The position numbers were made by a program, and so were the translations under genes. A stretch of DNA of 64,000 nt from Glutamicibacter soli (GTDB lineage Bacteria; Actinomycetota; Actinomycetes; Actinomycetales; Micrococcaceae). Under the pieces are notes generated by a model. It ran no database searches. It saw nothing but the letters and a program-made list of their open reading frames with translations, and was not told the DNA's origin. Of the stretch, positions 16,156 to 24,958 are shown piece after piece. The stretch's first letter is position 1; each line of letters starts with the position of its first letter. The DNA lies in the NCBI RefSeq assembly GCF_003309065.1, contig NZ_POAF01000002.1, positions 558,001-622,000 of the forward strand, read 5' to 3'.

Positions 16156-17525
16156 GCCCACGCGGGCTGGTCCGTGCCGTAGCGCGTCGGCGCCTGCGGG
16201 TAGTCCAGCTGCGCGCCATTGAGCTCGAAGGGCGGCAGCGCGTAGTCGAGCATGCCGTAGCCGCTCTCCCGGCGGGCGGTCGCTGGGGTTCCGAGCTCCA
16301 CTGCCGGGGCGGCGGGGCGGCCGAAGTCGAACAGGGCCTGCGCGGTCCTGGCCAGCGAAAACCGCACGGTCCCGGTCCGCTGCCGCTCGGTGCGGGCCCG
16401 AAGCAAGGCGATCACCGCGGCCGCAATACCGTATCCGGCGGCGTAATCCAGCCCCTGAACCGGAAGAGCTCCGGGTTTCCCGCCCGGTGTCCGGTACGCG
16501 TCCGCGATGCCGGTGGCAGCCTGCACGATGCTGTCGAACCCGCGGCGGGATGCCCACGGACCTGCGAAGCCCCAAGCGCACAGCTGGGCGATGACTAGTT
16601 GCGGGTAGCGCTCCCGCAGGCTCTCGGCGGACAGTCCGAGCGTTTCCAAGGCCCCGGGCCGGTATCCCAGGATCACCGCATCCGCCTGCGCCAGCAGCTC
16701 GTGGACTGCCGCCAGCCCCGGCACCGTGGCAAGGTCCAGCACCGTGCTGCGCTTCGCGAATCCTGTGTCGATGTGCTGGTCGGGAAGTTCCGGGATCCGG
16801 GGTCCGTCCACGCGCAGCACCTGCGCGCCCAGCAGTGCCAGCGTCCGGGACGCCGTGGGACCGGCGATGACCCGGGTGAAGTCCAGGATTTTCAGTCCTT
16901 CCAGGGGCAGCCGGGACTCCGGATGGAACCGCCACACGCCGGTCTCGGGCATTGCGGACAACTCGAACTGCGCCCAGGGTCCTGCCGCTGCCGGCTGCGC
17001 TTGCGGTTCGTCGAGCCATTGCTTGCGGCTGCGTACCGCGGCGGCGATGCCTCCGGCGGCCACGATGCGTTCTTGGGCTTCGAAGGCCTCGGACTGCGCG
17101 AACGCGGTAGCCAGCTGCTCAGGGCCGCTGGCATTCATCGCATCCAACAGCGCACGTTCATGGTGCGGGTAGTTTGCATGGGTCCGGATCCATCCCCGGG
17201 CGGTCGGGAAGAATCCGGACAGCGGCGCGAAAGCCTGCACCGTGCGCCCCGCGATCTTCAGGTGCCGGAAGGACTCGAAGCCCGCGGCCAGATGGGACGG
17301 CCCACTGCGCAGCTCGCATCGACCGGCGGACAGCTCGGCGACCGCCTGGCCGACGAGTCCCACGCTGTGGCTCGCCAGCCCTTCCACATCCAGCGCCCCG
17401 CCCCACCAGCCGCCGGGGGCGCCGCCCCTCGTGCCGGGCCGTTCGAGCAACGCGGATTCTTGGAATCCTGCACCCAGAATGTCCCATTGCACGGCCGGTT
17501 GCGGATGGGTGAAATCGGTTTTCAT
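16152..17525 (-). CDS. Class III CoA-transferase, two-part
   Basis: A 457-residue CaiB/BaiF-type protein. Residues from about 207 on give the normal N-terminal pattern of the family (LEGLKILDFTRVIAGPTASR, LLGAQVLRVDGP), then RRGFDSIVQAATGIADAY and QGLDYAAGYGIAAAVIALLR, whose Asp is the likely nucleophile. The first 200 residues look like the large-domain segment that normally follows (FFPTARGWIRTHANYPHHER), so the domains seem permuted or partly duplicated. It faces the PaaX-type gene, and a palindrome at 17544-17571 lies just upstream. Its CoA donor and acid are unknown. Confidence 0.82.
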   Translation of the reverse strand: MKTDFTHPQPAVQWDILGAGFQESALLERPGTRGGAPGGWWGGALDVEGLASHSVGLVGQAVAELSAGRCELRSGPSHLAAGFESFRHLKIAGRTVQAFAPLSGFFPTARGWIRTHANYPHHERALLDAMNASGPEQLATAFAQSEAFEAQERIVAAGGIAAAVRSRKQWLDEPQAQPAAAGPWAQFELSAMPETGVWRFHPESRLPLEGLKILDFTRVIAGPTASRTLALLGAQVLRVDGPRIPELPDQHIDTGFAKRSTVLDLATVPGLAAVHELLAQADAVILGYRPGALETLGLSAESLRERYPQLVIAQLCAWGFAGPWASRRGFDSIVQAATGIADAYRTPGGKPGALPVQGLDYAAGYGIAAAVIALLRARTERQRTGTVRFSLARTAQALFDFGRPAAPAVELGTPATARRESGYGMLDYALPPFELNGAQLDYPQAPTRYGTDQPAWA

Positions 17526-17543
17526 GACGCCACCATACGCCGC

Positions 17544-17571
17544 TTTTATACCTTTATATATAGGTATAAAA
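17544..17571. promoter_or_regulatory. Perfect palindromic operator upstream of the CoA-transferase
   Basis: TTTTATACCT (17544-17553) and AGGTATAAAA (17562-17571) are exact inverted copies around 8 bp of TA-rich DNA, 19 bp before the start codon. In GC-rich DNA this stands out and probably overlaps the promoter. The PaaX-type regulator next door is a candidate binder. Confidence 0.65.
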
Positions 17572-17610
17572 CGAGTACGCGCTTCACGAGGCTTCCGACG
17601 CCTTAAAAGA

Positions 17611-17649
17611 CGAGTCCCACGACCGGCTGAATGCCAATCGTGGGACTCG
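17611..17649 (-). terminator. Terminator of the Rpf gene
   Basis: Perfect 12-bp inverted repeat CGAGTCCCACGA (17611-17622) and TCGTGGGACTCG (17638-17649), 15-nt loop, followed on the minus strand by TCTTTTAAGG. Placed just after the gene end at 17667. Confidence 0.9.
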
Positions 17650-17666
17650 GGAATCGTTCTGCGAAA

Positions 17667-18419
17667 TTACTTCGTAGGAACGTTCAGGGTCTGTCCGACC
17701 ATGATCAGGTCTGGGTTGCTCAGCTGGTCGTCATTCAAGACGAACAGTCCGCGCCAGTCCTTGATGTCCAGCTTCTTGGCAATCTTTGCCAGGGTGTCGC
17801 CGGACTTCACGGTGTAGTTCTTGCCCGAATCGGTGACGTCGATGTTGAAGCTCACCGGAGCAGGGGCTGCGGCGACGCGCTTGCCCGAGGTTGCCGGCGC
17901 AACCGACTTGGTCGACTTGACCGACTTGACCGACTGGGTTGGAGCTGCGCTGCGCGAAGCAGTGCGCTCGTAGTCGTTCGAGTACGACTTGTACGACTTG
18001 GCCTTCTGCGAAGTCTGGGTGCTCGACTTCTTGGCGGTCGAGGTTGCCTGCTTGGTGGCGGTGCCCTTAGGCGAGCCGCTGATGCCAAGCTTGGCGGTGC
18101 AAGCTGGCCATGCGCCCCAGCCCTGGCCCTGCTGGACCTTGGTGGCCACGCGGATCTGCTCGGCCTTCGACGCGTTATGGGCCGAACCCTTGCCGCCGTA
18201 GGCCTTCCAGGTCGACGGCGAGAACTGCAGGCCGCCCGAGTAGCCGTTACCGGTGTTGGTGGACCAGTTTCCGCCGGACTCGCACTGGGCCAACTTGTCC
18301 CAGGTGCTTGCTGCCGAGGCAGGTGCGGTTGTGGCAACCATGGCGCCGCCGGCAACTGCGAACGCGGCCAGGGTGGCTCCACCGCGACGGACAATCTTCT
18401 TAGTCTTCTGCTGGATCAT
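17667..18419 (-). CDS. Secreted resuscitation-promoting factor with LysM domain
   Basis: Cell-wall lytic transglycosylase-like protein of 250 residues. A signal peptide (KKIVRRGG, hydrophobic stretch, cut after APASA at about residue 36) is followed by the Rpf domain: STWDKLAQCESGGNW with catalytic Glu47, GLQFSPSTWKAYGG and GWGAWPACTAKLG. A Ser/Thr/Lys-rich linker (about 115-200) leads to a C-terminal LysM domain (YTVKSGDTLAKIAKKLDIKD, to NVPTK) that binds peptidoglycan. ATG 18419 has GGAG 4 nt upstream; the longer frame lacks a signal. Such proteins remodel peptidoglycan during growth and exit from dormancy. The leader upstream is long and contains hairpins. Confidence 0.94.
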   Translation of the reverse strand: MIQQKTKKIVRRGGATLAAFAVAGGAMVATTAPASAASTWDKLAQCESGGNWSTNTGNGYSGGLQFSPSTWKAYGGKGSAHNASKAEQIRVATKVQQGQGWGAWPACTAKLGISGSPKGTATKQATSTAKKSSTQTSQKAKSYKSYSNDYERTASRSAAPTQSVKSVKSTKSVAPATSGKRVAAAPAPVSFNIDVTDSGKNYTVKSGDTLAKIAKKLDIKDWRGLFVLNDDQLSNPDLIMVGQTLNVPTK

Positions 18420-19007
18420 TATTCTCCAGTGCTCTTCCGCACTCAGGCCTTCCAAGACCATCCTTGTGCACCGCTCAGCGTCGCATTTCGACGTTGATTA
18501 AGCACTGCCCTGACGAGCGGTTCGGAAGTTCCGGCAGTACCTGTTTCCCCATAACACCGCGAGTGTTATCGAAACGTTATGAAAGACGATAGCGCACCTC
18601 CCCGCCACCTTGGCAACTCAGTGAATTCTCAGGGAGACTAAAACATCAGGTCAGAGTTGAAAAAAAAATTTAAGAAATCTTCTCGTCAAGCCCTGATTCC
18701 CGCACCGAAGCACCCCGAGCGTTATGTTTTCGAAATGGATTCCTGGCCCCCAATTGTGATATGGAACCACTTCATTTTGTCTGAGCTATTCCAGCCAAGC
18801 GGCAAAAGGTTCCCTACCCGGTGTGCCCGACTACACATGCATCTTTTCGATACCGAGCCGCGAGCGGAGAAATGAGTGCCCGACACTGCATAATCCCGTA
18901 TTTATCCCTAGGCAGGGCGCAGTTGCGGAACGTGCGAATCCGATCTTCTGTAGGCTGAAACCAAGATGCAACGCCAAGAGCCCGGCATCGGGCAACAGAG
19001 GAAGCTC
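18420..19007. other. Intergenic region between rpf and yihY, AT-rich in part
   Basis: Nearly 590 nt without a convincing gene. On the rpf side TAACAC/GTGTTA (about 18552-18568) forms a small hairpin, and the minus strand carries GGGGAAAC and CCGAACC. A run of nine A residues starts near 18660 in a stretch poorer in GC than its surroundings. A TTG-started frame (18657-18875) has no ribosome site and no recognisable content. I see no complete c-di-AMP riboswitch. Confidence 0.4.
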
Positions 19008-20189
19008 ATGCCCATGACGAAAAGGTCCGCGAAGGACAGGCTGCGGGAGGCTTACCTCTGCTATCCGCGCGCAGTGCGCGAGTTCTTCAGAAACGATGGA
19101 CTCGATGGCGGCGCCTCCCTGTCCTTCTACATGGTGCTCGCCATGTTCCCCGGACTTCTCGCACTCATTTCGCTGTTGACGCTCGCGGGCGCCACCGAAA
19201 GCGGCACCGAATGGATGCTGGAGGTGCTGCACATGGCCTTGGCCCCGAACGGCGAAGCACTGACCGGCGACTCGAAGCAGCTGTTGGACACGGCCGAACA
19301 GCTGCTCGACACCTTGGCTGAACATGCGGCCGGGACAACGCTGGCGATCGTGGCAGGTTCGCTGGGTGCGTTGTGGAGCACCTCGGCCTACGTTGCCGCA
19401 TTCGGCCGGTCGATGAACCGGCTGCACGGCGCAACCGAGGGCCGGCCCCAGTGGAAGCGCCGCCCGCAGATGTTCCTGATCACCCTGCTGATCATGGTCT
19501 TGGCGGTCATTACCATGGTCCTGCTGGTCGCCTCCGGATCCGTCGCGCAGGCGCTGGGGAACATCTTCGGCCTGGGCGACAGCTTTGTCACGATCTTCAA
19601 CTTGGCCAAACCTCCCGCACTGCTGGTGGTTTTCCTGCTGGTCCTTGCGCTGCTGTATTACTACACCCCGAACGTGAAGCGCCCGCGCTTCCAGTGGTTC
19701 TCGCCGGGCACTGTCACTGCGATGTTCATTCTGGGACTCTCCATGGCAGGCTTCAGCATCTACCTGAGCAACTTCGCCAACTATTCGGCAACCTACGGGG
19801 CCATCGGCGGCGTCATCGTGTTGATCGTCGCCTGCTGGGTCAGCAATATCGCCTTGATCCTCGGAGCCTTGGTCGACATCGAATTCATCAGGCTCAGGCA
19901 GCTGCGCACCGGAATGCCGTCCGCCGAAGAGGTCCAGTTGCCGCTGCGTGATTCAACGCTGGTGGCCAAGAAGTCCCTGTCCAACTACCGCGACCTGGTC
20001 CAGGCCCAGGAAATCCGCATCAAGCACGGCGGCGATCCGCTGCAGGACATGGCGGTGGACCCGGAAGGGAAAACCAAACGCAAGGCCAAGGTCGCGCCGA
20101 TCGTCCTGGTTGCCGCGGCGGCCTGGGCTGTCACCCGATGGGCGACCAAGAAATCAGTGGGCAAGCATGCCTCAGAAAAGTCCGACTAG
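19008..20189 (+). CDS. YihY/BrkB family membrane protein
   Basis: A 393-residue integral membrane protein with six main hydrophobic segments. GGASLSFYMVLAMFPGLLAL near the N-terminus, NYSATYGAIGGVIVLIVACW and the final ILGALVDIEFIRLRQL are typical of the YihY/BrkB family, once wrongly called RNase BN. Function is unproven; transport or envelope roles are proposed. A charged C-terminal tail (after about residue 300) ends in a further hydrophobic stretch, VAPIVLVAAAAWAVTRWATK. ATG 19008 follows AGAGGAAG by 4 nt and is preferred to ATG 18966. Its end overlaps the convergent M50 gene by 18 nt. Confidence 0.88.
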   Translation: MPMTKRSAKDRLREAYLCYPRAVREFFRNDGLDGGASLSFYMVLAMFPGLLALISLLTLAGATESGTEWMLEVLHMALAPNGEALTGDSKQLLDTAEQLLDTLAEHAAGTTLAIVAGSLGALWSTSAYVAAFGRSMNRLHGATEGRPQWKRRPQMFLITLLIMVLAVITMVLLVASGSVAQALGNIFGLGDSFVTIFNLAKPPALLVVFLLVLALLYYYTPNVKRPRFQWFSPGTVTAMFILGLSMAGFSIYLSNFANYSATYGAIGGVIVLIVACWVSNIALILGALVDIEFIRLRQLRTGMPSAEEVQLPLRDSTLVAKKSLSNYRDLVQAQEIRIKHGGDPLQDMAVDPEGKTKRKAKVAPIVLVAAAAWAVTRWATKKSVGKHASEKSD

Positions 20190-20891
20190 GCTGCTCACGG
20201 CCCACAGCAACGCCGCAGTCCCAAGCGCCAGCATCACCACAAGCCACAGGGTGGCGAAGGTACCGGTCGCGCGGGCTATCAGGTAGGCATCGGACTGCCC
20301 CAGATCGCGCCGCCGCCAGGTGTGCACTCCGATGACCTTGATGAAGTCCTTGACTCCGGCCAGCAGCAGAAAGCCGGCAATCAGCAGCGACAGGTAGACA
20401 TAGGTGCCGGCCGGGGCGAAGAACACCACGGCCAGGGCCACCGCGGAGGTGACCAGGCAGACCACCACCGCGGGCCAGTTGCGGGCGAAGAACAAGGCCA
20501 GCAGGAAGAACAGCGCGTAGACGCCCAGCGCCCGGCCGGCATAACCCTCGGAAATCGCCCACAGCATCACCGCCGACACCCACAACGGCGCCGGATACCC
20601 GAAAAGGCCCGAGAAAATGACCGAGAATTTTCCCCGGCCGCGGCTGACCACTTCGCCGGAATGGTCCCATCCCAGACGCAGGCCCATGACGAATCGCCCG
20701 GTGAGCATCGCTGAGACAATGTGCCCCATCTCGTGGATGAGTGTTGAGTACAGCCCGGTGATGCGCCAGATCCGGCGCGGCAGGACCAGCAACCCGACGG
20801 CGACGGCCAAGGCTGCCCACTGCCAGGCCTGCAGGTCGACAGCAACCGGTTCGGCCAGACGAGCCCATGCTTCGCCGATATTCAGGTTCAT
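20172..20891 (-). CDS. M50-family membrane metalloprotease
   Basis: A 239-residue membrane protein with about six hydrophobic segments. The zinc motif HEMGH (His53, Glu54, His57) lies inside a hydrophobic helix, as in M50B site-2-type peptidases; the later VKDFIKVIG segment may supply the third ligand. GGAAGAG lies about 6 nt before the ATG. The protein lacks a PDZ domain, so it is not an RseP/Rip1 type. Its substrate is unknown. It converges on the YihY gene with an 18-nt overlap. Confidence 0.85.
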   Translation of the reverse strand: MNLNIGEAWARLAEPVAVDLQAWQWAALAVAVGLLVLPRRIWRITGLYSTLIHEMGHIVSAMLTGRFVMGLRLGWDHSGEVVSRGRGKFSVIFSGLFGYPAPLWVSAVMLWAISEGYAGRALGVYALFFLLALFFARNWPAVVVCLVTSAVALAVVFFAPAGTYVYLSLLIAGFLLLAGVKDFIKVIGVHTWRRRDLGQSDAYLIARATGTFATLWLVVMLALGTAALLWAVSSLVGLF

Positions 20892-21067
20892 TCGCCGCTC
20901 TTCCGCTCGGGCTGCGCGAGCCCTGGACTATATTCGGTTCCATTCTTCCAAGCCCGGGCCGGCGAACCGAACCGCACGACACGTGCAGGGATAAGTTCTA
21001 TGAATAGTCACAGCTGGCAGCCATACGATGGATGAAGCAAAACAACATATCTCACTGGAGGTTCATC

Positions 21068-21382
21068 GTGTCACGTTTGGCATCAACTGCACTGGCAGTC
21101 ACCGGTCTGGCTGGCGGCTACGCAACCGGTCGTGCCACCAAGAAGCGTCCACTGGCGGCAGTGGTTCTGGGTGCGGCAGGCGTGGGTGCATTCATGATCT
21201 GGAAGAAGGACGCCGGAACCGCGCGGGCAGTCACCCTGGCCTCCGCCTACGTTTCAGGCTTCGGCGCGTCCCACCCGATGGCCAAGTCGATGGGCGCATG
21301 GCCTGCAGTCAACACCGTCACCGCAGGCGTCGGTCTGCTCTCGCTGCTCCTGGGCGGCAAGAAGAAAGCCGCTGACCAGTAG
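21068..21382 (+). CDS. Small membrane protein of unknown function
   Basis: A 104-residue protein. GGAGG sits 6 nt before GTG 21068, a stronger start than the ATG at 21032. Alternating hydrophobic stretches (about 5-25, 30-47, 55-75 and 80-97) separated by basic patches (RATKKRP, WKKDAGTARA) suggest three or four short membrane segments. The C-terminus is basic (GGKKKAADQ). I do not recognise a family. It is divergent from the M50 gene and 80 nt upstream of the nuclease-helicase gene on the same strand. Confidence 0.7.
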   Translation: MSRLASTALAVTGLAGGYATGRATKKRPLAAVVLGAAGVGAFMIWKKDAGTARAVTLASAYVSGFGASHPMAKSMGAWPAVNTVTAGVGLLSLLLGGKKKAADQ

Positions 21383-21422
21383 GAATCCCAATAATCCTTT
21401 TGTCGGGGTCGAGTGCTACGTT

Positions 21423-21442
21423 GACTAGGTAACTATCTAGTC
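21423..21442. promoter_or_regulatory. Inverted repeat upstream of the nuclease-helicase gene
   Basis: GACTAGGTA (21423-21431) and TATCTAGTC (21434-21442) pair with one mismatch and overlap a TTGACT that could be a -35 box; the GTG start is 20 nt further. It is not a LexA-type box (GAAC-N4-GTTC). Confidence 0.4.
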
Positions 21443-21461
21443 GGCGAAAGGCACCGGCCCC

Positions 21462-24400
21462 GTGTTCTTTTTGAACCAGCACCTCGTATACTCGGCCAGC
21501 GACCTGTCAATCGCCGTCGACTGCCAGTACCAGTCGCTGTTCCTGCTGGACGTCCGGCTGGAACGCCGAGAGAAGCCGGACGCCGTCACCGACGAAATGC
21601 TGCACCGCACCGCGGTGCTCGGCGACGTGCACGAACACCGCGTCCTGGACCAGCTTGTGCAGAGATACGGCGAGTACAACCCGCAGACCGGGACCGGGGT
21701 CAAGAAATTCACCGACCGGCCGGAGATGACCGAGCAGTCCCTGCGCCGGGCCCATGAGCAGACGCTGGCAGTGCTGCGCAGCGGTGCCGACGTCATTTTC
21801 CAGGCGACCTTCTTCGACGGGTCATTTGTCGGCTTCGCCGACTTCCTGGTCCGCCAGGAAGACGGATCCTGGGCCGTGTGGGACACGAAGCTTGCCCGCC
21901 ATGCCCGCGTCAGCGCGCTGCTCCAAGTCGCAGCCTACGCGGACCAGATGATGGCCGAGGGCATCGAGGTCCACCCCCACACCACGCTGGTGCTGGGCGA
22001 CGGCACCCATTCGTCCCATCGCATCGATGAGATCCTGCCGGTCTTCCGCGCGCAGCGCGACCACTTCCTGTCCATGGTGCGCGAGCACCAGGCCTCCGGC
22101 CAGCCCGTGGCCTGGGATTCGGACCAGCTGCGCCTGTGCGGCCGATGCAGCCTGTGCGCCGAACAGGTGGAGCAGACCCGCGACCTGCTGCTGGTCGCCG
22201 GCATGTCCATGGCCCAGCGCGAAAAGCTGCGCCGCCAGGGCATTTCCACAATCGACCAGCTCGCCGCGCTGGAGCCCGATCCCAAGACCTCGCTGGCCCG
22301 CGCCGTGGAGCAGGCCCGCATGCAGGTGGGCGCCGACCCGTTGGCCACCACCATCCAGAACGTGTCCTACCGGGTGAAGTCGGACCAGACCATCACCAGC
22401 CTGCCCAACCCCGACCAGGGGGACATCTTCTTCGACTTCGAGGGCGACCCGCTCTACCAGGAACCGCTGGATGATTCATGGGGCCTGGAATACCTGTTCG
22501 GAGTGATCGAGAACGACACCGGTAAACCGGTGTTCCGTCCGTTCTGGGCGCACAGCCGGGCCGGCGAACGCCGGGCATTCCTCGACTTCATCGAGTACGT
22601 GGAACAGCGGCGCCGCCGCTTCCCGGGCATGAAGATCTACCACTACGCGGCCTATGAGAAGAGCGCCCTGCGCAAGCTCTCCCAGGTCCACATCGCCGGG
22701 GAGGACGAGGTGGACCAGTGGCTGCGCGAGAACCTGCTGATCGACCTGTACGACACCGTGCGCAATTCGCTGGTCGTCTCCACCCGCTCCTACTCGATCA
22801 AGAAGCTTGAACCGCTGTACATGGGCGAGCACCTGCGCTCGGGCGATGTCACCGACGCCGGCGCCTCGGTGGTCGCCTACGCCCAGTACATGCAGGCCCG
22901 CGATTCAGGCGCCGATGCCGAGGCGCAGCAGGTGCTGGATTCCATTGCCGACTACAACGAATACGACTGCCTCTCGACGCTGCGCCTGCGCGACTGGCTG
23001 CTGTCCCTTGTCGATTTCCAGCCGCACACGCTGATTCCGGACTCGGCTGTGCCCGAAGCCGTCGAGGAGTACGAGCCGGCCCCGGAGGAGCTGCGCCTGC
23101 AGGAGTACCTGGCGGCGCTGCCCGAGGGCGAGGCGCTCGGCGCGGACGACCGCGCCATCGCGATGGTCGCCGCCGCGACAGGCTACAACCGGCGTGAGAA
23201 GAAGCAGTACTGGTGGGACCACTTCGACCGGCTCAGCAAAAACATGGACGAGTGGGCGGACGTGCGCGGGGTCTTCATGGTGGATTCGGCGCAGGTGCTC
23301 GAAGACTGGCACAAGCCCACGCCGCGGGCCCGCACCGTGACCAGGATTTCAAGGCTGCACGGCACCCTGGCCGAGGGCTCGCTGCTCTCCCCCGGCTCCG
23401 GGGTGTTCGCCATGTTCGCCGGCCCGCTGCCCGAAGGCATGGAGGTCGACGACAAGGCGCTGCGCGGCGGCGCCTTCAATGCGACGGTGGTGGAGGTGGG
23501 CGAGGGCTGGATCACCATCGCGGAGAAGACCAGCGGCAAGATCCCCGAATACGGGGCCTTCCCGGTCGCGCTCACCCCCGACAAGCCCATTGCCACCAAG
23601 AGCATCGACGAGGCGCTGGCGCAGCTCGCCATCGCGGTGGGATCCACTGTCCCGGTGCTGCCGCAGCAGCCGGGCATCGACATCCTGCGCCGCATCCCGC
23701 CACGGCTGAAGACCCTGGCCGCGCCGGTGGAGCCGGCCGTGGTGGACGGCAGCGCCCAGGTCTACCAGGCCGTGGTGCGCACGCTGCAGGACCTGGACAA
23801 CTCGTACCTGGCGGTGCAGGGCCCTCCGGGCACCGGCAAGACGTTCGTCGCCTCCCACGTGATCCGCGAACTGGTGGATGCCGGATGGAAGATCGGTGTC
23901 GTGGCGCAGTCCCATGCGGTGGTGGAGAACGTGCTGCGCAAGGCCATTTCCGCCGGCGTCGACCCGGATCTGGTGGCCAAGGAGGTCAAGCACAAGGACC
24001 CGGTGCCGTGGCACGGCACCGACAAGGAGGACCTGGAGCGCGTGCTGTCCGGCCGGGACGGCGCGCTGATCGGCGGCACCGCCTGGACCATGACCGGATC
24101 CAGGGTGCCGGCCGGCAGCCTCGATCTGCTGGTGATCGACGAGGCCGGGCAGTTCTCGCTGGCCAACACCCTGGCGGTGTCCCGGGCGGCCCGCAACCTG
24201 CTGCTGCTCGGCGACCCGCAGCAGCTGCCGCAGGTGACCCAGGGCTCGCATCCGCAGCCGGTGGACGAATCGGCGCTCGGCTGGCTGTCCAACGGCCGCC
24301 CGGTGCTGCCCCGGGAGCTGGGCTACTTCCTGGCCGCCTCGTGGCGCATGCACCCGGCCTTGTGCGCCAAGGTCTCCGCGCTGAGCTACGACCACCAGCT

Positions 24401-24920
24401 GTTCTCCGCGCAGGCCGCCGGCCAGCGCAGCCTGGCCGGCAGCGCCGCCGGGGTGGAAACCCGGCTGGTGGAGCACCGCGGGAACACCGTCAGCAGCGCG
24501 GAGGAAGCCGCGGAAATCGTCGCGCTGGTGCGCGAGCATCTGGGCATGCAATGGTCCCCGGGACAAAACGCCGCCTCCCGCACGCTGGCGGCCTCGGACA
24601 TCCTGGTGGTCGCCGCCTACAACGCGCAGGTCAACATGGTGCGCGAGGTCCTGGAATCAGAGGGGCTCGGGGACGTGCGGGTCGGCACCGTGGACAAGTT
24701 CCAGGGGCAGGAGGCCCCGGTGGTGCTGATGAGCATGGCCTGCTCCAGCGCGGCCGACGCGGCGCGCGGCATCGATTTCCTGCTCAACCGCAACCGGGTC
24801 AACGTGGCGATCTCCCGCGGCCAGTGGAAAGCGGTCATCGTGCGCAGCGACCGGCTGACTGACTACCTGCCCTCCAGCCCGGCGGCCCTATCCCAGCTGG
24901 GCGCCTTCATGGCGCTCTAG
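21462..24920 (+). CDS. TM0106-type RecB nuclease fused to SF1 helicase
   Basis: A 1152-residue DNA-processing protein in three parts. Residues 1-270: RecB-type nuclease (SFVGFADFLVRQ, WAVWDTKLAR, LLQVAAYAD) ending in a Cys cluster (CGRCSLC). Residues about 300-530: RNase H/DEDD-like exonuclease fold (DIFFDFEGDP, KIYHYAAYEKSAL, DYNEYDCLSTLRLRDW). Residues about 770-1150: SF1 helicase with Walker A GPPGTGKT (787-794), LLVIDEAGQ (Walker B), LLLGDPQQLPQV (motif III), VDKFQGQEAPVV and NVAISRGQWKAVIV (motifs V-VI). The start is GTG 21462 with GCGAAAGG upstream. It stands alone, with no Cas or restriction neighbours. The biological role of this fusion family is not established; DNA repair or defence are possible. 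Confidence 0.9.
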   Translation: MFFLNQHLVYSASDLSIAVDCQYQSLFLLDVRLERREKPDAVTDEMLHRTAVLGDVHEHRVLDQLVQRYGEYNPQTGTGVKKFTDRPEMTEQSLRRAHEQTLAVLRSGADVIFQATFFDGSFVGFADFLVRQEDGSWAVWDTKLARHARVSALLQVAAYADQMMAEGIEVHPHTTLVLGDGTHSSHRIDEILPVFRAQRDHFLSMVREHQASGQPVAWDSDQLRLCGRCSLCAEQVEQTRDLLLVAGMSMAQREKLRRQGISTIDQLAALEPDPKTSLARAVEQARMQVGADPLATTIQNVSYRVKSDQTITSLPNPDQGDIFFDFEGDPLYQEPLDDSWGLEYLFGVIENDTGKPVFRPFWAHSRAGERRAFLDFIEYVEQRRRRFPGMKIYHYAAYEKSALRKLSQVHIAGEDEVDQWLRENLLIDLYDTVRNSLVVSTRSYSIKKLEPLYMGEHLRSGDVTDAGASVVAYAQYMQARDSGADAEAQQVLDSIADYNEYDCLSTLRLRDWLLSLVDFQPHTLIPDSAVPEAVEEYEPAPEELRLQEYLAALPEGEALGADDRAIAMVAAATGYNRREKKQYWWDHFDRLSKNMDEWADVRGVFMVDSAQVLEDWHKPTPRARTVTRISRLHGTLAEGSLLSPGSGVFAMFAGPLPEGMEVDDKALRGGAFNATVVEVGEGWITIAEKTSGKIPEYGAFPVALTPDKPIATKSIDEALAQLAIAVGSTVPVLPQQPGIDILRRIPPRLKTLAAPVEPAVVDGSAQVYQAVVRTLQDLDNSYLAVQGPPGTGKTFVASHVIRELVDAGWKIGVVAQSHAVVENVLRKAISAGVDPDLVAKEVKHKDPVPWHGTDKEDLERVLSGRDGALIGGTAWTMTGSRVPAGSLDLLVIDEAGQFSLANTLAVSRAARNLLLLGDPQQLPQVTQGSHPQPVDESALGWLSNGRPVLPRELGYFLAASWRMHPALCAKVSALSYDHQLFSAQAAGQRSLAGSAAGVETRLVEHRGNTVSSAEEAAEIVALVREHLGMQWSPGQNAASRTLAASDILVVAAYNAQVNMVREVLESEGLGDVRVGTVDKFQGQEAPVVLMSMACSSAADAARGIDFLLNRNRVNVAISRGQWKAVIVRSDRLTDYLPSSPAALSQLGAFMAL

Positions 24921-24958
24921 CCCGGCTGGATCCCGCCGTCCGCCGGCCCGGCGCGCGT

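Noticed and set aside
18657-18875. 72-residue TTG-started frame in the rpf-yihY gap
   Set aside because: No ribosome site, starts in a poly-A run, and its codon use differs from real genes here.
21462-24920. Nuclease-helicase as the missing nuclease of the jet system
   Set aside because: It lies 1.5 kb from jetA with an unrelated minus-strand gene between, and has no DUF3322/DUF2220 character.
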